NCBI RefSeq assembly: GCF_004521915.1
Contig: NZ_SDKD01000014.1
Span: forward strand, 62,001 to 126,000
Length of the DNA: 64,000 nt
Direction of reading: 5' to 3'
Source: Brevibacillus migulae
GTDB taxonomy: Bacteria; Bacillota; Bacilli; Brevibacillales; Brevibacillaceae
This document shows, one piece after another, positions 59,877-64,000 of the stretch (position 1 is its first letter; each line of letters opens with the position of its first letter). A model generated the notes under the pieces. That model saw only the letters and a list, made by a program, of their open reading frames with translations, did no database searches and was not told where the DNA came from. Position numbers and translations under genes: made by a program.

Positions 59877-60220
59877 TAAGGGCTTCGATACGAACCCACG
59901 TAGTCGATCAGCTGTTTCACGTACTCCCCGATAATTGGGATCGAGATAAATTTGCTTAACAGCCATCCGAGAATGGCAAGGACGATCGCCGTTCCGATCG
60001 TGAGTCCTAAGCCCCGTGCAAGTCCTGCGAGGAAATTGGTCCAGAGCAGCTTGCGCGGGGCTGTATAATTTTGAATGACATCTGCCAGGCGAATATCCTC
60101 CAAAAAGATCGCAATCTTGTCCATACGCTGGTTCACTTGCCGGACCTGCTGCAATTCATCCACCAATCGATCGATGCGATCCAGGAAATGCTGGCTAGGA
60201 CGATGAAGGTGATTCTTCAT
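59873..60220 (-). CDS. DUF5665 membrane protein
   Basis: A 115-residue protein with an N-terminal helical part (HRPSQHFLDRIDRLVDELQQ), the conserved PRKLLWTNFLAGLARGLGLTIG motif of DUF5665 and a membrane helix at about residues 70-95. Function is unknown. AAGGAGGG precedes the ATG at 60220; an earlier in-frame ATG at 60331 lies in the divergent promoter region. Its stop overlaps that of the convergent exported-protein gene by 4 bases, without a terminator between them. Confidence 0.75.
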   Translation of the reverse strand: MKNHLHRPSQHFLDRIDRLVDELQQVRQVNQRMDKIAIFLEDIRLADVIQNYTAPRKLLWTNFLAGLARGLGLTIGTAIVLAILGWLLSKFISIPIIGEYVKQLIDYVGSYRSPY

Positions 60221-60248
60221 TGGAAAAAGCCCTCCTTCTGTAAGGGGT

Positions 60249-60277
60249 TTGCTTAAACAACCTGCCACAGGTACAAT
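60249..60277 (+). promoter_or_regulatory. Promoter of the PNPOx-like gene
   Basis: TTGCTT at 60249-60254 and TACAAT at 60272-60277 are 17 bases apart, 33 bases before the GTG start. A second TACAAT lies 11 bases downstream of the first. Confidence 0.6.
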
Positions 60278-60310
60278 AGATGTACAATCTTTTCCAAGGG
60301 AGGAATCGGA

Positions 60311-60775
60311 GTGGCTGAAACTGTCGCCCAATCACTATCGGAAGAATTATTTGCGCTTCTGCAAAAGGAACGCTTTATGACGCTGGGCTCCATCGATCAT
60401 GAATCGGGAGCGCCTAGTCTCAGCTCCCTATCATGGGTGTATGCGCCCACTCAGCAAAAAATACGGTTTGCCGTCGATAATCGGTCTCGCATAATCGCAA
60501 ATATTACCAAGGAACCACAGGTGGTGCTCCACCTGATCGGCGCAGGATCTTCCTACGCCATCAACGGGAAGGCGAAGGTGACCGCCGAGCGACTCGAAGG
60601 GGTACCGCTGAAACTGGCTGCCATCGAGGTTACGATCGATGCGGTACGCGATGTTATGTTTTATGGTTCCCGTATTTCCGTAGAACCTCAATATGAAAAA
60701 ACGTATGATAAAAATGCAGCGGAAAAGCTTGATAATCAGGTCATGACGGCGCTGCGCGGTCTTGCGGTCGAATAA
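60311..60775 (+). CDS. Pyridoxamine-5'-phosphate-oxidase-like flavin/heme-binding-fold protein
   Basis: A 154-residue split-barrel protein. ERFMTLGSIDHESGAPSLSS is the first strand pair of the PNPOx-like fold, followed by IRFAVDNRSRIIANI and QVVLHLIG. Such small proteins bind FMN, F420 or heme; the exact cofactor and substrate are unknown. The GTG start follows GGGAGGAATC by about 8 bases. A bidirectional terminator follows. Confidence 0.75.
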   Translation: MAETVAQSLSEELFALLQKERFMTLGSIDHESGAPSLSSLSWVYAPTQQKIRFAVDNRSRIIANITKEPQVVLHLIGAGSSYAINGKAKVTAERLEGVPLKLAAIEVTIDAVRDVMFYGSRISVEPQYEKTYDKNAAEKLDNQVMTALRGLAVE

Positions 60776-60788
60776 GCTTGCATAGAAA

Positions 60789-60826
60789 AAAGCTACTTGG
60801 TGCTCGCCAAGTAGCTTTCTCTTTTT
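60789..60826. terminator. Bidirectional terminator
   Basis: AAAGCTACTTGG at 60789-60800 pairs with CCAAGTAGCTTT at 60807-60818. It serves both convergent genes, with T-rich sequence on each strand. Confidence 0.9.
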
Positions 60827-60828
60827 TC

Positions 60829-61872
60829 TTATTGTACATTCAGGACAGGCGTAGGTTTCGTTTGTGTGTTGGACATATGCTGTGCCAAACGTTTGTTGTA
60901 ACCATTTACCCAAAGATTTTCGATAAATTTCGCTTCTTCCTCAGTCAATGGAGCCACTTCGGATGCCAGCGCAAATTCCTTCAGGTTGGCTTCGCTCGTG
61001 ATGTTTGGCAGCACCGTCACGATCGAAGGATGGTACAACGAGAATTGAATCGCCAATTGGCCAATGGTTCTTTCTTTGCCGTCGAACAGGCCTTTCTCTT
61101 TCATTTCTTGCACGACTTCCAGACCGGCATTCATCCAATCCAGCGGACGGTGACTGCGGTGGTCGCTCTTGTCGAAGTGCTTGTTTGGATCATAGGTGCC
61201 GTCCAACAGACCGGATGCATGCGGCACACGCACGATCAAGGCGCGGTTTTCTTGCTCGGCGACAGGGATCACGTTGCGTGCAGGATCTTGCTCTAGGATG
61301 TTATTGATGATCTGGATCGCTGCGTAACCAGGGCGTTTCAATGCTGCAATCGATTCGTCTTCCCACCCGATATCAGGGCCCATGGCTGCGCCGTATTCAC
61401 GGATTTTCCCTTCTTTTTTCAGTTGGTCCAGAGTGTCGTGAACCTCTTCGCTATGTACCGCTTCCATACGAGGGTTATGCAATTGGAAGAAGTCGATATA
61501 ATCTGTGCCAAGACGCTTCAAGCTTTGCTCGCAAGCGTAGCGGATGTGTTCCTTGGACCAATTTTGCGGCAGCTCGGAGTGGCCTTTGCGCTCACCCGGC
61601 AGGTTGTAAATGTCGTAGCCGAACTTGGTCGCAATCACTACCTTGTCACGGATATCGCCGAGCGCATCTTTCAGGATGGTTTCTCCCAAGCCATTTCCGT
61701 ATACGTCTGCTGTATCAAAAAAGGTGATGCCGTAATCGTCATAGGCGGATCGGAGCAGGCGTTTGCCCACCTCTGCATCGGACACGCCCCACCATTTGGT
61801 TGCAACAGACCATACGCCGAAGCCAACTTCAGATACGGTCAGGTTTGTTCCAGGAAGGGAACGGTATTTCAT
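60829..61872 (-). CDS. Aldo/keto reductase
   Basis: A 347-residue NADPH-dependent oxidoreductase with the (beta/alpha)8 fold. Signs are [11 protein letters not shown] with the catalytic Asp and Tyr, VIATKFGYD with the lysine, FFQLHNP with the histidine, and the [16 protein letters not shown] and [11 protein letters not shown] cofactor-binding end. The ATG at 61872 follows GGAGAG by 8 bases; the frame is open 26 codons further without a site. Substrate is unknown. Confidence 0.88.
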   Translation of the reverse strand: MKYRSLPGTNLTVSEVGFGVWSVATKWWGVSDAEVGKRLLRSAYDDYGITFFDTADVYGNGLGETILKDALGDIRDKVVIATKFGYDIYNLPGERKGHSELPQNWSKEHIRYACEQSLKRLGTDYIDFFQLHNPRMEAVHSEEVHDTLDQLKKEGKIREYGAAMGPDIGWEDESIAALKRPGYAAIQIINNILEQDPARNVIPVAEQENRALIVRVPHASGLLDGTYDPNKHFDKSDHRSHRPLDWMNAGLEVVQEMKEKGLFDGKERTIGQLAIQFSLYHPSIVTVLPNITSEANLKEFALASEVAPLTEEEAKFIENLWVNGYNKRLAQHMSNTQTKPTPVLNVQ

Positions 61873-61999
61873 TTGTCCATCTCTCCTTCTGTGAGTTAAA
61901 TCATATCCCACCCTTATCTTACCACGTTCCTTTGGACGGATGAAATGCAAACACGGACAAGTTATTTACAGGTTTGTGAAGGTTGCGCCAAATTACCGA

Positions 62000-62028
62000 T
62001 TGACAAAAAAATCCGAGTGGGCTAGTAT
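62000..62028 (+). promoter_or_regulatory. Promoter of the metI-metC unit
   Basis: A consensus TTGACA at 62000-62005 and TAGTAT at 62023-62028 are 17 bases apart, with the S-box aptamer beginning about 27 bases later. Confidence 0.75.
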
Positions 62029-62054
62029 AGATTCAACTTTAAATGAATAGCAAA

Positions 62055-62177
62055 CTTCTTATCCAGAGCGGCGGAGGGACTGGCCCAATGATGCCCGGCA
62101 ACCAATCGTCTGTAGAACATACAGGCAGATACGGTGCTAATTCCTGCAGAGTGGTGACACTCTGATAGATGAGAAGG
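62055..62177 (+). ncRNA. SAM riboswitch (S box)
   Basis: Class I S-box elements appear in order: CTTCTTATCCAGAGCGGCGG, then GAGGGACTGGCCC, GATGCCCGGCAACC, and GATAGATGAGAAG at the end, whose GAGAAG (62171-62176) pairs with CTTCTT (62055-62060) as P1. A terminator follows at 62200-62230. SAM binding should stop transcription of the methionine genes downstream. Confidence 0.96.
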
Positions 62178-62199
62178 GTTTGCTTACGGAAACGTAGAC

Positions 62200-62230
62200 A
62201 AAGCCTTCTTTCGAAAAGAGGGCTTTTTTA
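62200..62230 (+). terminator. S-box terminator
   Basis: AAAGCCTTCTTT at 62200-62211 pairs with AAAAGAGGGCTTT (62214-62226) with a small bulge, and T continues to 62230. It lies 50 bases before the metI start. Confidence 0.88.
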
Positions 62231-62279
62231 TTTGCCCAAATCATGACGCTGAGAAAAGAGCTTGGAGGGTGAAGAAATC

Positions 62280-63440
62280 ATGCATGTACAGACAAAGTTG
62301 GTACAGATCGGGGTAGGATCAGATGAAAAAACGGGGGCCGTCAGCATACCGATTCATCATGCAACGGCTTATCGCCACCCGGGACTCGGGCAAAGCACCG
62401 GCTTTGATTATACCCGTACGGCGAATCCGACACGCGCGGTGCTGGAGCAAGCCATAGCCGAGATCGAGTCGGGGGACGCGGGCTTTGCCACGGCATCTGG
62501 AATGGCAGCCATCCAGACGATCATGGCGCTTTTTTCCCAAGGCGACCACTTCGTCGTATCGCTGGATCTCTACGGCGGGACGTATCGGTTGTTTGAACAG
62601 GTGTTGAGCCGTTATGGCCTTCGCTTCAGCTACGTAGATGTGCGTGACACAGAGGCGGTTAGAGCAGCGGTTCGTCCAGAAACAAAAGCGATCTTTGTGG
62701 AGACCCCGACCAATCCGTTGATGCAGGTCACGGATATAGCAGCCGTTGTCGAAATTGCGCGTGAAAACCGGTTGCTGACCATCGTGGACAATACGTTCAT
62801 GACTCCTTACTGTCAACGACCGCTGGAGCTTGGCGCGGATATCGTGTTTCACAGCGCGACTAAGTATCTGGGCGGACACAATGATGTGCTGGCGGGATTG
62901 ATTGTCACCAAAGGAAAAGAGTTATCAGAACAGGTGAAATATCTGCACAATTCAATCGGAGCTGTCCTCGGACCACAAGACTGCTGGCTGTTGATCAGGG
63001 GCATGAAGACGCTTGCCTTGCGGATGGAACGGCATGAAGAAAATGCTTTCCGGGTCGCACGCTTCCTGCAGGAGCATGATGCCGTGACCGAGGTGTTTTA
63101 TCCAGGACTGACGAGTCATCCCGATCATGAGGTTCAGAAAAAACAGGCTTCCGGTTTTAGCGGGATGGTGTCTTTCCGCATTCGTGACGCGAAGCTGGTG
63201 GGACCTTTCCTGCAGCATCTGCGCGTGATCTCGTTCGCGGAAAGTCTTGGCGGTGTTGAATCGCTTTGTACATATCCGGCTACACAGACGCATGCGGATA
63301 TCCCGGTGGAAATCCGGGAAAAAGTAGGGGTTTGCGATCGACTCATCCGCCTCTCGGTGGGAATCGAGTATGCAGATGATCTGATTGCGGACCTAGGGTA
63401 TGCGCTCGATCAAGCTGTGAAGACAGGAGGGTGTTGTTGA
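62280..63440 (+). CDS. metI: Cystathionine gamma-synthase / O-acylhomoserine thiolyase
   Basis: PLP enzyme of the trans-sulfuration pathway that condenses an O-acylhomoserine with cysteine or sulfide. The 386-residue sequence closely follows Bacillus MetI: TKLVQIGVGSDEKTGAVS at the start, SGMAAIQTIMALF, ETPTNPLMQVTDI, and the PLP lysine in HSATKYLGGHND near residue 200. GGAGGGTG precedes the ATG at 62280; six earlier codons are open without a site. It is under the S-box riboswitch and co-transcribed with metC. Confidence 0.92.
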   Translation: MHVQTKLVQIGVGSDEKTGAVSIPIHHATAYRHPGLGQSTGFDYTRTANPTRAVLEQAIAEIESGDAGFATASGMAAIQTIMALFSQGDHFVVSLDLYGGTYRLFEQVLSRYGLRFSYVDVRDTEAVRAAVRPETKAIFVETPTNPLMQVTDIAAVVEIARENRLLTIVDNTFMTPYCQRPLELGADIVFHSATKYLGGHNDVLAGLIVTKGKELSEQVKYLHNSIGAVLGPQDCWLLIRGMKTLALRMERHEENAFRVARFLQEHDAVTEVFYPGLTSHPDHEVQKKQASGFSGMVSFRIRDAKLVGPFLQHLRVISFAESLGGVESLCTYPATQTHADIPVEIREKVGVCDRLIRLSVGIEYADDLIADLGYALDQAVKTGGCC

Positions 63441-63442
63441 TC

Positions 63443-64000
63443 ATGAACTTTGCCACCAAACTGCTGCATGGCCGAAGCGGGATTGATCCATTCACCGGTG
63501 CTTCTTCGATTCCGATCTATCAGGCATCGACCTTTCATCAGTTCGATCTGGACCAACCAGGCGTGTATGATTACGGACGTTCAGGCAATCCGACACGGCA
63601 TGCGCTGGAAGAAGCAATCGCCGTGCTCGAGGGCGGGTCACGCGGCTTTGCATTCGCATCCGGCATGGCTGCGATTTCCGGAGTGTTCATGCTGTTTTCT
63701 ACAGGAGATCATCTGATTGTACCGGAGGATGTGTACGGAGGGACATATCGTTTTTTGACCAAGATTCTTTCCCGGTTAGGGATTGAAGTGAGCTTCGTTG
63801 ATACGACCAGGATCAGTCAGATAGAAGCCGCGATTCGTCCGAATACGAAGGCCATATTTATCGAGACGCCGTCCAATCCGACCTTAAAGGTTACCGATTT
63901 GGCAGCGGTCAGCCGTTTAGCCAAAGCCCATCAATTGCTGACGATCGTAGACAATACCTTCCTGACCCCGTATTACCAGCGTCCGCTTGAATTAGGAGCT
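63443..64000 (+). CDS. metC: Cystathionine beta-lyase, 5' part (runs off the window)
   Basis: The frame is open to the end of the window (186 codons shown). The sequence follows MetC: NFATKLLHGRSGIDPFTG, IPIYQASTFHQFDLDQPG, YDYGRSGNPTRHALE, SGMAAISGVFMLFSTGD, and ETPSNPTLKVTDL with VDNTFLTPYYQRPLELGA at the edge; the PLP lysine lies beyond. It converts cystathionine to homocysteine after MetI. AGGAGGGTG ends 12 bases before the ATG at 63443; TTG codons between would give a slightly longer start. Confidence 0.9.
   Translation, partial: MNFATKLLHGRSGIDPFTGASSIPIYQASTFHQFDLDQPGVYDYGRSGNPTRHALEEAIAVLEGGSRGFAFASGMAAISGVFMLFSTGDHLIVPEDVYGGTYRFLTKILSRLGIEVSFVDTTRISQIEAAIRPNTKAIFIETPSNPTLKVTDLAAVSRLAKAHQLLTIVDNTFLTPYYQRPLELGA

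Overview
The window reads as chromosome of an aerobic, spore-forming Gram-positive bacterium of the Paenibacillaceae, most likely Brevibacillus. This is an inference from protein resemblance and not the result of a search. The supporting signs are strong AGGAGG-type ribosome sites, Bacillus-type gene families (typA-ylaH, DUF1885, YugN, YhcN/YlaJ, SR1P, an Hpr-like MarR regulator), lysine and SAM riboswitches with Bacillus-style terminators, and moderately high GC. I see no insertion sequence, prophage, tRNA, rRNA or CRISPR array.

Region 1 (about 60-23778) is a capsule or exopolysaccharide locus, all on the plus strand. It holds a Wzz-type co-polymerase, a tyrosine kinase and its PHP phosphatase, a fused UDP-glucose dehydrogenase/UDP-glucuronate 4-epimerase, a Wzx flippase, two tandem CapK-like adenylating enzymes, a Wzy-like polymerase, three GT4 glycosyltransferases, an asparagine-synthase-like amidotransferase, a GalU/GtaB pyrophosphorylase, a PglC-type initiating transferase, and a tightly overlapped aminotransferase / PLP decarboxylase / ATP-grasp trio. 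A membrane-bound 4,6-dehydratase and a beta-helix protein close it. Together they are a complete Wzx/Wzy pathway. The product probably contains uronic acid (GalA, perhaps amidated), a 4-amino sugar, and an extra group added by the decarboxylase and ATP-grasp enzymes.

Region 2 (23800-32400) holds an FHA plus winged-helix regulator with its own promoter, an esterase, a degenerate class D beta-lactamase-like protein, RmuC, a YugN-like gene behind an FNR/Rex-type palindrome, a VanW protein, a 38-residue membrane protein and a large secreted protein.

Region 3 (32400-44260) holds a GNAT acetyltransferase, the lysine-riboswitch-controlled dapH-dapL pair for lysine/diaminopimelate synthesis, small exported and DUF proteins, a GH73-like hydrolase, an Hpr-like regulator, a probable SR1-type dual-function RNA encoding SR1P, a dihydroorotate-dehydrogenase-like barrel fused to a duplicated membrane domain, and an Orn/Lys/Arg decarboxylase.

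Region 4 (44400-64000) holds a flavin oxidoreductase, two paralogous proteins of unknown function around a DNA glycosylase, speH (S-adenosylmethionine decarboxylase) behind a structured leader, a YhcN/YlaJ lipoprotein, a divergent TldD/PmbA-like pair, typA-ylaH, a chemoreceptor, a secreted protein with an Asp-rich block and a basic tail, and finally the SAM-riboswitch-controlled metI-metC pair, with metC running off the window.

The best candidates for undescribed biology are the decarboxylase/ATP-grasp module of the polysaccharide locus, the dehydrogenase-like barrel fused to a membrane domain, the catalytically degenerate class D beta-lactamase homologue, the TldD/PmbA-like pair and the speH leader.
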